From NCBI GenBank assembly GCA_030428405.1, contig JAUIEH010000055.1:1-10331 (forward strand): 10,331 nt of DNA. Reading direction: 5' to 3'. The notes beneath the pieces are model-generated. The model was not told the origin of the DNA. It saw only the letters and a program-made list of their open reading frames with translations, and ran no database searches. This document shows, piece by piece, positions 1-7,151 of this stretch (position 1 is its first letter; the number at the start of each line of letters is the position of its first letter). Source of the stretch: Alphaproteobacteria bacterium (GTDB lineage: Bacteria > Pseudomonadota > Alphaproteobacteria > Caulobacterales > Maricaulaceae). Made by a program: the position numbers and the translations under genes.

Positions 1-258
1 GCTTTTCGCGCTTTGGTGCGGGCGGGAGAGGACGGCGCGCCTGCCGGTGATGTCGCCGAGGCGGTCGGCGTGTCGCGTCCGATCATGTCCTTTCATCTCA
101 AGCAACTTGAGGCGGCGGGACTGGTCTGGGCGGAGAAACGCGGCCGCGAGCGCGTCTATCGGGCGGATTATGCGCGCATGCGCGCCTTGTTGTCGTTCTT
201 GTCGGAGGATTGCTGCGTCGGCCTGCAGGTGCGCGAGCGCGCCGACGGCGCAGCGTGA
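1..258 (+). CDS. arsR: ArsR-family arsenic-responsive repressor, 5'-truncated
   Basis: The reading frame is open from base 1, so the N-terminus lies outside the window and 85 codons are visible. It shows the core of an ArsR/SmtB winged helix: a DNA-recognition segment (DVAEAVGVSRPIMSFHLKQL) followed by the wing (WAEKRGRERVYRAD). ArsR proteins repress ars operons and release DNA on binding trivalent arsenic. The classical CxC metal site at the start of the recognition helix is absent. Instead a vicinal Cys-Cys pair lies near the C-terminus (codons 211-216, in LSEDCCVG). A similar C-terminal pair is known in methylarsenite-selective ArsR proteins such as that of Shewanella putrefaciens. The stop is 14 bases before arsI, so the two are very probably co-transcribed. 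The inducer preference is inference. Confidence 0.88.
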   Translation, partial: AFRALVRAGEDGAPAGDVAEAVGVSRPIMSFHLKQLEAAGLVWAEKRGRERVYRADYARMRALLSFLSEDCCVGLQVRERADGAA

Positions 259-272
259 GAGGAGCTGAACCC

Positions 273-746
273 ATGAAGCGTCTGCATGTTCACATTGGCG
301 TCGCCGACATTGAGCGCGCGACGTCGTTCTACACCGCGCTGTTCGGCGCAGCGCCCAGCGTGCGCAAGGACGACTACGCCAAATGGCGGCTCGCCGATCC
401 GCCGGTCAATCTCGCCATCTCTTTGGGCGCGGCGGAGGGCGTCGACCATCTCGGCCTCGACGTGGATGACGCTGATGAGCTTGTCGAACTGACCCAACGC
501 CTGTCGGCTGCTGATGAAGCGATTGCGCGTCAGGAAGATGCGCATTGTTGTTATGCGCGCTCGGACAAGACCTGGACGCGCGATCCGGCGGGCACGGCCT
601 GGGAGGCGTTTCACAGCCGCAATCTCGAAGACAGTTTCGGCGCCGACCACGCTCCAGAGGTCGCCGATGCGCCGCCGCCGGTCACGCGGCCGCGTCAGAG
701 CGAGGTTGCAAATGAAAGCTCCGATGGCGGAGCGTGCTGCGGGTGA
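273..746 (+). CDS. arsI: ArsI-type C-As lyase (VOC-family dioxygenase)
   Basis: This 157-residue protein has the vicinal-oxygen-chelate fold. ArsI is a cytosolic Fe(II)-dependent dioxygenase that cleaves the carbon-arsenic bond of trivalent organoarsenicals such as methylarsenite. Visible hallmarks are two beta-alpha-beta-beta-beta units; probable metal ligands His5 (LHVHIGV), His59 (GVDHLGL) and Glu111 (AWEAFH); the arsenic-binding vicinal pair Cys92-Cys93 in AHCCYARSDKTW; and a tail ending in Cys155-Cys156, as in many ArsI/CadI proteins. The ATG at 273 was chosen because AGGAG precedes it at 260-264 and it begins at the first VOC strand. An upstream in-frame ATG at 210 would run inside arsR. 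It directly follows arsR, as in known arsR-arsI operons. The older annotation CadI (cadmium-induced) covers the same family. Confidence 0.9.
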   Translation: MKRLHVHIGVADIERATSFYTALFGAAPSVRKDDYAKWRLADPPVNLAISLGAAEGVDHLGLDVDDADELVELTQRLSAADEAIARQEDAHCCYARSDKTWTRDPAGTAWEAFHSRNLEDSFGADHAPEVADAPPPVTRPRQSEVANESSDGGACCG

Positions 747-830
747 GCCCCGACGCGCGCGGCGCGTTCCGCCTCCAGCAAGCGAGCGAAGTAAGAGCTG
801 AAGGTGAACGGCCGCGCGCGCCGAGCGACA

Positions 831-849
831 CGCATGGCGAGACCATGCG
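831..849. terminator. Hairpin between converging genes, possible terminator
   Basis: Perfect 7-bp inverted repeat CGCATGG / CCATGCG with a 5-base loop. It lies between the end of arsI (746) and the end of the minus-strand small gene (864). It has no T-run on either strand, so intrinsic termination is unproven; position is the main argument. Confidence 0.3.
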
Positions 850-863
850 CGCCAACCGGCCGT

Positions 864-1076
864 TTACGGAGCAGGGGGAGCGCGCATGGCGTCGCGCAGA
901 GCTCGGAAACGGCTGGCTTCTGTGAAGTTCGGGAAGACGTCGCTATCGGCGTATTGCAGGCCGGTTTCGAAGAACACGCGCGCGCCGAGATTGACGCTCT
1001 GCGTGTCGCCGAGCGGTCTGGGCGCGGCGAGCGCTCCGGCGGTCGCCGTCGCAGTCAGAATGGATGTGAGGCTCAT
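864..1076 (-). CDS. Small hypothetical protein, possibly exported
   Basis: This frame encodes 70 residues. The ATG (1076-1074) shares one base with the TGA of the upstream regulator gene (TGATG), which suggests translational coupling. The first 18 residues (MSLTSILTATATAGALAA) are small and hydrophobic but lack an obvious Lys/Arg start, so a signal peptide is only possible. The rest has no motif I recognise. Nearly every codon in this frame ends in G or C, as in the neighbouring real genes, which supports coding. It could also be the remnant of a longer protein. No function is proposed. Confidence 0.5.
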   Translation of the reverse strand: MSLTSILTATATAGALAAPRPLGDTQSVNLGARVFFETGLQYADSDVFPNFTEASRFRALRDAMRAPPAP

Positions 1077-1684
1077 CAGCGGTCATCCTTTTCGTTCTCG
1101 TCATCGTCGTCGGCCGCGCCGGCTTCTGCGGGCTCGAGCGGGGTGAGAAACCATGTCAGGGCGACGCGCCGGCCGCCGCCGCGCGCGGAGCGCCAGAACA
1201 GTTCGGAGATCTGGTCGAAGAGCGCGTTCAGCTCGGCGAGCGCCTCAGCATCCGGCGCGGCCGCCAGGCGGAAGAAGCCGAGATCGCGCCCGCTTCCTTC
1301 CGCAACGGCGTCACCGCGCGCCTGTGCGTTTTCGAAATCGCGTGCCGCCTGACGTGCGAGCGCGCCGACCACGGCGCCCATCAGCTCTTCGTTCTCCGCA
1401 CGCGCCAGCGCGCGCAGGAGGCGCATGCGCCGGGCTGGTGTTGAATAGACGGCCGCGCCGTCGCGCTCATCGGCGATGAGGAGCCCGCAGGCTTCCAGCT
1501 TTTCGACATGGTGATAGAGCGCAGTCGGTTTGGCGGCGAGCGCTTCTGAGAGCTGGACGATCGAGATCGGGCCGAAGGCTGCGGCCAGGTCCAAAATCTC
1601 CATGCGCCGAGCCGACGCGAGACAGAGGATCTGCGCGCGGTCGAGGATCCAATAGTCCTCGGCGTCGTTGTCGGGCGTCGTCAT
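1076..1684 (-). CDS. Winged-helix (ArsR/HTH_20-like) transcriptional regulator
   Basis: A 202-residue protein with an N-terminal winged helix at about residues 15-85. 'ASARRMEILDLAAAFGPISI' opens the domain, and 'VQLSEALAAKPTALYHHVEK' plus LEACGLL form the recognition helix. This is the ArsR/HTH_20 pattern that binds DNA as a dimer. The C-terminal half is an Ala/Glu-rich, probably helical region followed by a tail of mostly Asp and Glu. Cys21 and Cys66 are present but form no known metal motif, so the ligand is unknown. A GTG at 1687 lies immediately before the ATG at 1684 and either could start translation; no clear Shine-Dalgarno is visible. It is followed by a one-base-overlapping small gene. 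The AT-rich palindrome just upstream suggests autoregulation. Confidence 0.8.
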   Translation of the reverse strand: MTTPDNDAEDYWILDRAQILCLASARRMEILDLAAAFGPISIVQLSEALAAKPTALYHHVEKLEACGLLIADERDGAAVYSTPARRMRLLRALARAENEELMGAVVGALARQAARDFENAQARGDAVAEGSGRDLGFFRLAAAPDAEALAELNALFDQISELFWRSARGGGRRVALTWFLTPLEPAEAGAADDDDENEKDDR

Positions 1685-1703
1685 CACCGGACGATATTCA
1701 AAA

Positions 1704-1722
1704 AATTCAAAAAAATTGAATT
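1704..1722. promoter_or_regulatory. AT-rich palindromic operator candidate
   Basis: Perfect 7-bp inverted repeat AATTCAA-AAAAA-TTGAATT, 20 bases upstream of the regulator start at 1684. A further half-site copy ATTCAA lies at 1696-1701, one DNA turn away. The stretch is strikingly AT-rich in a GC-rich genome and probably overlaps the regulator's own promoter. Binding by that winged-helix protein is inference. Confidence 0.45.
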
Positions 1723-1735
1723 ACAAATTGGAAAG

Positions 1736-1762
1736 AGAGGCGGCCGGGTCGCGACCGCCTCT
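1736..1762 (-). terminator. Intrinsic terminator of the secreted-protein gene
   Basis: On the minus strand an 8-bp stem AGAGGCGG / CCGCCTCT with an 11-base loop begins 14 bases after the stop at 1777 and is followed by CTTTCCAATTT. The T-rich stretch is imperfect. The position between two minus-strand genes fits termination upstream of the next promoter. Confidence 0.55.
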
Positions 1763-1776
1763 AATTCAAGCGCTTG

Positions 1777-2382
1777 TCAGCCGTCGACTTGGCCGAGAAT
1801 GGAGATGATGGCGTCACGCGCGGCGCCGGCGACGACGCGGCCTTCGTCATTATCCACGAAGGTCATGTTGCCGTAGATGAACCATCCTTCGGCCTCGCCC
1901 GCCCAGATCGCGGTCTTGATCGGGCCTTGGCCAGTCATGCCGATCTCGGCCATGGCGGCCCGCATGCCGACGGACTCGTCGGGACCCAAATCGCCGAGCG
2001 GGGCGGGCAGCGCATTGCGGTGCTGCTGGAAGATGCGCAGCACAAGCGCATTCCAGCGGTCGCGCGGACCGCCGGGGCCCATCAATTCTTCGACGTCTGA
2101 GCGCAGGATCGAGATGGTGATCTGGCCGCCTTCCTCGAAGACATAGATGCAGCCAATGCCGAGATGTTCCTCGCCGCGATCGAAGCTGAGCACTTCGTCG
2201 AGCACGAAGTCAGCCAATGCTGCGGGACATTGCGAGCCGGACGGATCGTGTTCGGCCGCGCCTTCTTCGGTGTAGCGCCAGGCGCGGTTGGCGTCTTCTT
2301 CTTCGTCCTGGGCGTATGCCGGGGCGGCGAGAGCGGCGAGCGCCAAAGCGCCGACTGCGATTGCGTGTCGGATCACGGTCAT
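1777..2382 (-). CDS. Secreted or periplasmic hypothetical protein
   Basis: A 201-residue protein with a clear Sec signal peptide: a basic start (MTVIRHA), a hydrophobic core (IAVGALALAALAA) and a likely cleavage site after AYA, before QDEEED. The mature part is acidic, with two Cys residues about 25 apart (SQCPAAL and GIGCIYVF) that could form a disulfide in the periplasm. No catalytic motif or family was recognised. The ATG at 2382 is supported by GGAG four bases upstream. It stands apart from the MoxR gene upstream (96-base gap) and has its own terminator downstream, so it is probably a single-gene or last-gene unit. Confidence 0.82.
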   Translation of the reverse strand: MTVIRHAIAVGALALAALAAPAYAQDEEEDANRAWRYTEEGAAEHDPSGSQCPAALADFVLDEVLSFDRGEEHLGIGCIYVFEEGGQITISILRSDVEELMGPGGPRDRWNALVLRIFQQHRNALPAPLGDLGPDESVGMRAAMAEIGMTGQGPIKTAIWAGEAEGWFIYGNMTFVDNDEGRVVAGAARDAIISILGQVDG

Positions 2383-2478
2383 TCTGCTCCGTTAGCGAGG
2401 TCCCGCGCGACCAGTACGATGTTTGCGGCGCGGCGAGGCCGTTTGACAAAGCCTGAAGGCGATTTCAAGGCCAAAGCT

Positions 2479-3327
2479 TCAGTTGCGATTTTCCCGGCGC
2501 GCGATGAATGCGAGCCGCTCCAGCAACTGCACGTCTTGTTCGTTTTTCACAAGGGCGCCTGCCAGTGGCGGTATTGCTTTGGTGGGGTCGCGCTCGCGCA
2601 GCGTATCGGCGTCGATGTCTTCCGCCAAAAGCAATTTCAGCCAGTCGAGCAGCTCGGATGTCGACGGTTTTTTCTTCAGGCCGGGCGTAGCGCGCACCTC
2701 GTAGAAAATCTTCATCGCCTCGCCGAGCAGGCGTTGCTTGATGCCCGGAAAATGCACGTCGACGATTGCGCGCATCGTGTCTTCGTCGGGAAAGGCGATG
2801 TAGTGGAAGAAGCACCGGCGCAAAAACGCGTCGGGCAGCTCTTTTTCATTGTTCGAGGTGATGACCACGATCGGCCGGCGCGCGGCGCTGACCATTTCGC
2901 CGGTCTCGTAGACATGGAACTCCATGCGGTCGAGTTCCTGCAGAAGGTCGTTGGGAAACTCGATATCGGCCTTGTCGATCTCATCGATCAGCAGAACCGG
3001 TCGCTCATCGCTGATGAAGCTTTCCCATAATTTGCCAGGCTTGATGTAGTTGGCCACATCCTCAACGCGCGGATCGCCGAGCTGGCTGTCGCGCAGACGC
3101 GCCACGGCGTCATATTCATAAAGGCCCTGTTGCGCCTTGGTGGTGGATTTGACGTGCCATTCGATGATCGGCGCACCGAGCGCGCCGGCGACTTCGCGCG
3201 CAAGCACGGTCTTGCCGGTGCCGGGTTCGCCTTTGACCAGGAGCGGACGCTCAAGCGTGATCGCGGCGTTGACCGCGACGCGCAAATCCTCCGTCGCAAC
3301 ATAGTTGCGCGTGCCTTCAAACTTCAT
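2479..3327 (-). CDS. MoxR-family AAA+ ATPase
   Basis: This 282-residue cytosolic ATPase has the MoxR core: Walker A GEPGTGKT (residues 33-40), Walker B VLLIDEID (111-118), sensor 1 in VVITSNN (Asn159/160) and an arginine-finger candidate in DAFLRRCFF (Arg170/171). The C-terminal lid (STSELLDWLKLLL, from about 222) is typical. MoxR ATPases act as chaperone-like motors that mature protein complexes or insert metal cofactors, usually with a von Willebrand factor A (CoxE-like) partner encoded just downstream. Here the next gene on the strand is an unrelated secreted protein, so no partner is visible. Its substrate cannot be named. The length is close to the family's usual size of about 280-330 residues. 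Confidence 0.9.
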   Translation of the reverse strand: MKFEGTRNYVATEDLRVAVNAAITLERPLLVKGEPGTGKTVLAREVAGALGAPIIEWHVKSTTKAQQGLYEYDAVARLRDSQLGDPRVEDVANYIKPGKLWESFISDERPVLLIDEIDKADIEFPNDLLQELDRMEFHVYETGEMVSAARRPIVVITSNNEKELPDAFLRRCFFHYIAFPDEDTMRAIVDVHFPGIKQRLLGEAMKIFYEVRATPGLKKKPSTSELLDWLKLLLAEDIDADTLRERDPTKAIPPLAGALVKNEQDVQLLERLAFIARRENRN

Positions 3328-3412
3328 CTCTAGACGACCCCGACCACTGACGAACCTTTAGGCCTAGCGGCAAAGCCTCCAGGCGACAAGGCGGCGGCAG
3401 GGTTGGAGGACG

Positions 3413-5209
3413 CTAGCGCGCGTTGGTGCGCGCAGCGACGAACTCTTTCAGCGCATTTGCGGTTTTTGCGAGCGCGCCGTCCCATTCGCCGATCCGCTCC
3501 GCGATGAATGCGCGTGCGGTCGGATACCAGGGCAGGCGGTCCGTGTTGTGGAACGGCCAGTGCGTCTTCTGGCCGATCTGCCAGATGACGCCGCCCACGC
3601 TCGCGGCGAGATTGGTCGAGGCGTTGGCGGGACCGATGACGAGGTCGAGCGCAGCGCCGGCGGCTGCGACGCCTTCGAGGTCCTTCATCAGATCGAGATC
3701 GGGGATCGTGTGAATCTCGACGCCGAGCTCGTCGCGCGCGAAGGCGATTTCCTCAGACGTGTCGCCATATTGCATGGAGACGAACACAGCGCCCGGCGTC
3801 TGCAGGATCGGCTTCCATTGTTCGAAGGCGGAGAAATATTTCGACCGCTTGACGTTCATCAACTTAGATTTCCAGCACAGACCGATTTTCGGCCCGGCGG
3901 GGAGGGCGGCGAGGGCGGCGCGCATCTCGGCGAGGCGGCTTTCGTCCGCCGTCAGAAAGCTCTCACGGTACGGAAATTCTTCGACGCTGCTGCGGTAGCG
4001 CTTCACGATCGAGGCGATCGGCGCCCAGAGATCGAACTCGTCCCAGTCCGTGATCTCCGGCACGCCGCGCACATCGCGGCTCTCATGGGAAACGGTGCGG
4101 TGTTCGATGATGCGCGCAGCGGGGAATGAGCGCTCAAACAGTGGCCGCAGCCTGTGCTCACACGCGATGGTCAGATGACCGTCGGGGCCGAGTTCGTCAA
4201 TGAATTCCTGGAAGCAGCTCGCAAACAAGACTTCATCGCCGAGGCCCTGCTCGCCGATCAGAAGGACGCGCTTGCCCGCGACGTCGCCGTCGCCAAACCA
4301 CATTGGCTTTGGACTGATGAACAACGTGGCGCCGCCATAATCGGCGTCCAGACGAATGTCATATTCCTTCCAGGCCTCTTCGAGGCGGCCGAGCGCGAGA
4401 AGCGTAAGTGCGCGGCCATAATGCATGTTGACCGAGTCCGAGCGGCAGGCCGCAAATTCGAGCGCGTTGTCATAGGCTTCCATCGCCCAGTCGGGCTTGC
4501 CGAGATTGACGCGGGCATAAGCGGTGTTGTGCCAGGCGCGGCCGAATTTCGGATTGAGGCGCAGCGCTTCGTCGTAAAATGTCAGAGCCTGATCGGCAGC
4601 GCCTTGTTCAAGCAACACCGTGCCCAGCGAGTTCCAGAGCGAAGCGTTTTCCTGATTGGCGTAGATCGTGGCGCGGAGGATTTCGATGGCGTCAGCGAAG
4701 CGGCCATTGTCGCGCATCACGCCAGCGAGATTGATGGTGACGTCAACGTCGCCTGGATTGATTTCGAGCGCGATGCGGTAGAAACGCTCGGCTGCATCCA
4801 GCATGTCGAGCTTCCAGGCGGCCATGCCGAGATTGTGGTGCAGGGCGGCGTCCATCGGATCGAGCCGCCAGGCGCGCTCATAAAAATCGAGCGCGCGCGA
4901 GATGTGGCCGAGCTTGTCCAGGCACAGGCCCATCATGTGATTGGCGATGGCGCTGTCGGGATCGACATCGAGCGCTTCGAGCGTCTTGCGCGCAGCCTTA
5001 GGAACCTGTTGGTCCGACAACAGCTTATGCGCCTCGCGCAGCATCGGAACGAGTTTGCGCAGCCTGTCGGCGGCGTCTGTATCCTGAAGGTTGAGCGACC
5101 GCGCGCGTTTGAGGTCGGGTTTGGCCTCGATGGAGACAGCGCCATCGGGCTCGGCGGCCGGGGCGGCAGGGTTTTCCGTCAGGGCGTCGATATCAATCAG
5201 CGCAGTCAT
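3413..5209 (-). CDS. flmG: TPR-glycosyltransferase protein, probable flagellin modifier FlmG
   Basis: This 598-residue protein has two parts. Residues about 50-290 carry serial tetratricopeptide repeats, for example 'ALHHNLGMAAWKLDMLDAAE', 'ASLWNSLGTVLLEQGAADQA' and 'GRAWHNTAYARVNLGKPDWA'. From about 312 a GT-B-like glycosyltransferase domain follows, with a nucleotide-sugar-type loop VLLIGEQGLGDEVLFA and a late GPANASTNLAASVGG motif. In Caulobacter crescentus FlmG has this layout: the TPR part binds flagellin and the transferase part adds pseudaminic acid in the cytosol. Its position beside flbT, flaF and the flagellins supports the same role, although the sugar donor is unknown. The ATG at 5209 was chosen because GGGGAGA lies nine bases before it; a longer TTG start at 5239 lacks such a site. 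It diverges from flbT. Confidence 0.78.
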   Translation of the reverse strand: MTALIDIDALTENPAAPAAEPDGAVSIEAKPDLKRARSLNLQDTDAADRLRKLVPMLREAHKLLSDQQVPKAARKTLEALDVDPDSAIANHMMGLCLDKLGHISRALDFYERAWRLDPMDAALHHNLGMAAWKLDMLDAAERFYRIALEINPGDVDVTINLAGVMRDNGRFADAIEILRATIYANQENASLWNSLGTVLLEQGAADQALTFYDEALRLNPKFGRAWHNTAYARVNLGKPDWAMEAYDNALEFAACRSDSVNMHYGRALTLLALGRLEEAWKEYDIRLDADYGGATLFISPKPMWFGDGDVAGKRVLLIGEQGLGDEVLFASCFQEFIDELGPDGHLTIACEHRLRPLFERSFPAARIIEHRTVSHESRDVRGVPEITDWDEFDLWAPIASIVKRYRSSVEEFPYRESFLTADESRLAEMRAALAALPAGPKIGLCWKSKLMNVKRSKYFSAFEQWKPILQTPGAVFVSMQYGDTSEEIAFARDELGVEIHTIPDLDLMKDLEGVAAAGAALDLVIGPANASTNLAASVGGVIWQIGQKTHWPFHNTDRLPWYPTARAFIAERIGEWDGALAKTANALKEFVAARTNAR

Positions 5210-5261
5210 ATGCACGGCTCTCCCCATCGCGCGATTCAAAGGAGAGCCTGCACGCGGAGAA

Positions 5262-5276
5262 TTAAGAGCCGGTTAG
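5262..5276. promoter_or_regulatory. CtrA-like box in the flmG-flbT divergent region
   Basis: TTAA-N7-TTAG matches seven of the eight defined bases of the CtrA consensus TTAA-N7-TTAA. It lies about 53 bases upstream of the flmG start. A second half-site, GTTAACCA, lies at 5317-5324. CtrA controls early flagellar genes in Caulobacter relatives. Short motifs occur by chance, so this is tentative. No GG-N10-GC sigma-54 element was found in this 200-base region. Confidence 0.3.
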
Positions 5277-5413
5277 CCGTGAATCAATTCAGTATTCCTT
5301 CGATTTTCGACCCTTCGTTAACCAAGCTGCTTTAGCGTTCCTTCACTCGGAACCGCCACGATGCGCCTTGCAGATCAGGAAGCGAACGGCGCAAACACCG
5401 GAGAAGAACGCCG

Positions 5414-5839
5414 ATGCCTCTTAAATTGTCGCTCAAGCCGAATGAGAAGTTCGTTCTCAACGGCGCAGTCGTTCAGAACGGTGATCGTCGGGCGACCTTG
5501 GTCCTGCAAAATCGTGCGGCTGTACTGCGCGAAAAAGACATTATGCAGGCCGAAGAAGCCACGAGCCCGGCGCGTCGTGTCTACTTCCCGATCATGATGA
5601 TGTATCTCGATCAGGAAGAAAGCTCGCCGTATTATGACGAATTTATCCTGCGCATGTCCGAATTCATGGGCGCGATAAAGAATCCGGCCGTCCTGGAAGA
5701 ATGCGTCGCCATCAGCCGCGATGTCATGCTCGGGGACTTCTACAAAGCACTCAATCGGTGCCGGAAAGTGATGGACTACGAGCAGGAGAGACTGGCGGAT
5801 GTCGGTACAAGCGTATCAACAAGCGTCCCAGCGTTGTGA
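5414..5839 (+). CDS. flbT: Flagellin mRNA regulator FlbT
   Basis: This 141-residue protein matches the FlbT family along its length: the start LKLSLKPNEKFVLNGAVVQN, the central RRVYFPIMMMYLD and the end 'ALNRCRKVMDYEQERL'. In Caulobacter FlbT binds the 5' leader of flagellin mRNA and blocks its translation or destabilises it until the hook is complete; in Brucella it acts positively. The start is supported by GGAGAAG seven bases before the ATG. The last 41 bases overlap flaF in another frame, so the two are translated from one mRNA and probably coupled. The probable targets are the two flagellin leaders of this window. Confidence 0.93.
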   Translation: MPLKLSLKPNEKFVLNGAVVQNGDRRATLVLQNRAAVLREKDIMQAEEATSPARRVYFPIMMMYLDQEESSPYYDEFILRMSEFMGAIKNPAVLEECVAISRDVMLGDFYKALNRCRKVMDYEQERLADVGTSVSTSVPAL

Positions 5840-6194
5840 AGCCCCGCGTGAAACGGAATACCGGCTTCTAGCCCAAGTCACCCGCGCATTGCTTGACATC
5901 AAAGGCGCATCGCGCAGCGAGATCAATCGGATCGCCGATGCGGTCGATTGGAATCGCCGCGTGTGGAGCGCGTTCGCCAGTGATTGCGCGAGCGCGGAAA
6001 ACAACCTGCCTGACCAGCTCCGCGCCGGCATCATCTCGCTGTCTATTTTCGTGTCCAAGCACTCGAGCCAAATCATTCGCGAAGGCGCCGAAGTCGAACC
6101 GTTGATCGACATCAACCGTTCGATCATGGCGGGGCTTGAGCAGCGTGCGCAAAACGCAGCCATGGCGGCTGGTCCGGTTGCGGCCACGGGCTGA
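5799..6194 (+). CDS. flaF: Flagellin synthesis/secretion factor FlaF
   Basis: This 131-residue protein starts MSVQAYQQASQRCEAPRETE and contains a helical core (WNRRVWSAFASDC, 'LPDQLRAGIISLSIFVSKHS', LIDINRSIMAGL) characteristic of the FlaF family. FlaF is needed for flagellin synthesis and export in Caulobacter and works opposite to FlbT. The start lies inside flbT, with AGGAGAG eight bases upstream, so the 41-bp overlap is real. The C-terminal Ala/Gly-rich tail (AAMAAGPVAATG) is probably disordered. It ends 51 bases before the convergent rimK stop, with no clear terminator between them. Confidence 0.93.
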   Translation: MSVQAYQQASQRCEAPRETEYRLLAQVTRALLDIKGASRSEINRIADAVDWNRRVWSAFASDCASAENNLPDQLRAGIISLSIFVSKHSSQIIREGAEVEPLIDINRSIMAGLEQRAQNAAMAAGPVAATG

Positions 6195-6245
6195 ATAGTC
6201 CCACGCCGCAACGAAGCTGTTTCGGCCAGATCCTGAGACTTCGCC

Positions 6246-7151
6246 TCAGCCTTTGCCTTTGGTCCGGGTCTTTCCAGGCGTAGCGAATTTTTCGACGAAC
6301 TCGATGATGTTGCCAGCGACGTCCTTGCCCGTCGCTTTCTCCACGCCTTCCAGTCCGGGCGAGGAATTGACCTCCATCACGACCGGACCGTGATTGGAGC
6401 GCAAGAGATCCACGCCGCAGACATTCAGTCCCATGACTTTCGCAGCCTGCACCGCCGTGGCGCGTTCGGCCGGCGTGATCTTGACCGAACTCGCCGAGCC
6501 GCCGCGATGCAGGTTGGAGCGGAAATCGCCTTCGCGGCCCTTGCGCAGCATGGACGCGACGACTTTGTCGCCGACGACCAGGCAGCGAATGTCTTCACCG
6601 CCGGCTTCCTTGACGAATTCCTGCACGAGGATGTTGGTCTTCACGCCGCCGAAGGCCTGAATGATCGATTCAGCCGATTTCGGCGTTTCGCCCAGCACCA
6701 CGCCGATGCCTTGCGTGCCCTCCAAAAGCTTGATGACGACGGGGGCGCCGCCCGCCATTTCGACGAGCGTCTCGGGATCGCTAGTGCGGTGGGCGAAAAC
6801 CGTGACCGGCAGGCCGACGCCGCGTCGCGCCAGCAATTGCAGTGAGCGCAGCTTGTCGCGCGAGCGCGTGATCGCCACGGATTCATTGAGCGGCCAAACG
6901 CCCATCATCTCGAACTGGCGTAAAACGGCGGTGCCGAAAAACGTCACCGAGGCGCCGATGCGCGGAATGATCGCGTCGAAGCCTTCGAGCTTTTCGCCGC
7001 CGTAATAGATTTCCGGCCGATGCGCCGTGATGTTGATGTAGCAGCGCAGGTGATTGACGATCTGGATGTCGTGGCCGCGCTCCTTGCCCGCCTCGACGAT
7101 CCGCTTATGCGAATACAAGTCCGCGTTGCGACACAGTAGGGCGATTTTCAT
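6246..7151 (-). CDS. rimK: RimK-family ATP-grasp glutamate ligase
   Basis: This 301-residue protein is almost the length of E. coli RimK, which adds glutamates to the C-terminus of ribosomal protein S6. It shows the ATP-grasp parts in order: a preATP-grasp domain (MKIALLCRN), the ATP-binding lysine in VVIKLLEGTQGIGV (Lys150, with the Gly-rich loop at 154-161), LVQEFVKEAGGEDIRCLVVG (185-204) and the metal-binding end VMEVNSSPGLEGV (268-280). A basic tail (KTRTKGKG) follows. The ATG overlaps the stop of the upstream protease gene by four bases (ATGA), and GGAG lies seven bases before it, so the two form an operon. S6 as the substrate is inferred from the family; other RimK-like ligases modify small molecules or peptides. 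Confidence 0.9.
   Translation of the reverse strand: MKIALLCRNADLYSHKRIVEAGKERGHDIQIVNHLRCYINITAHRPEIYYGGEKLEGFDAIIPRIGASVTFFGTAVLRQFEMMGVWPLNESVAITRSRDKLRSLQLLARRGVGLPVTVFAHRTSDPETLVEMAGGAPVVIKLLEGTQGIGVVLGETPKSAESIIQAFGGVKTNILVQEFVKEAGGEDIRCLVVGDKVVASMLRKGREGDFRSNLHRGGSASSVKITPAERATAVQAAKVMGLNVCGVDLLRSNHGPVVMEVNSSPGLEGVEKATGKDVAGNIIEFVEKFATPGKTRTKGKG

Noticed and set aside
762..776. GC-rich stem ACGCG/CGCGT just after arsI as a terminator
   Set aside because: Only five pairs in low-complexity GC sequence with no T-run.
2164..3030. Plus-strand open frame of 288 codons opposite the MoxR gene
   Set aside because: It spans the secreted-protein gene, the gap and MoxR on the other strand, and its product resembles no family.
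5210..5239. Longer flmG start at TTG 5239
   Set aside because: GGGGAGA sits at the right distance before the ATG at 5209, while the TTG and the ATG at 5227 have no such site.
4154..5335. Long plus-strand open frame (393 codons) opposite flmG
   Set aside because: It is antisense to a clear TPR-glycosyltransferase gene, is a by-product of GC-rich codon use, and has no recognisable domain.
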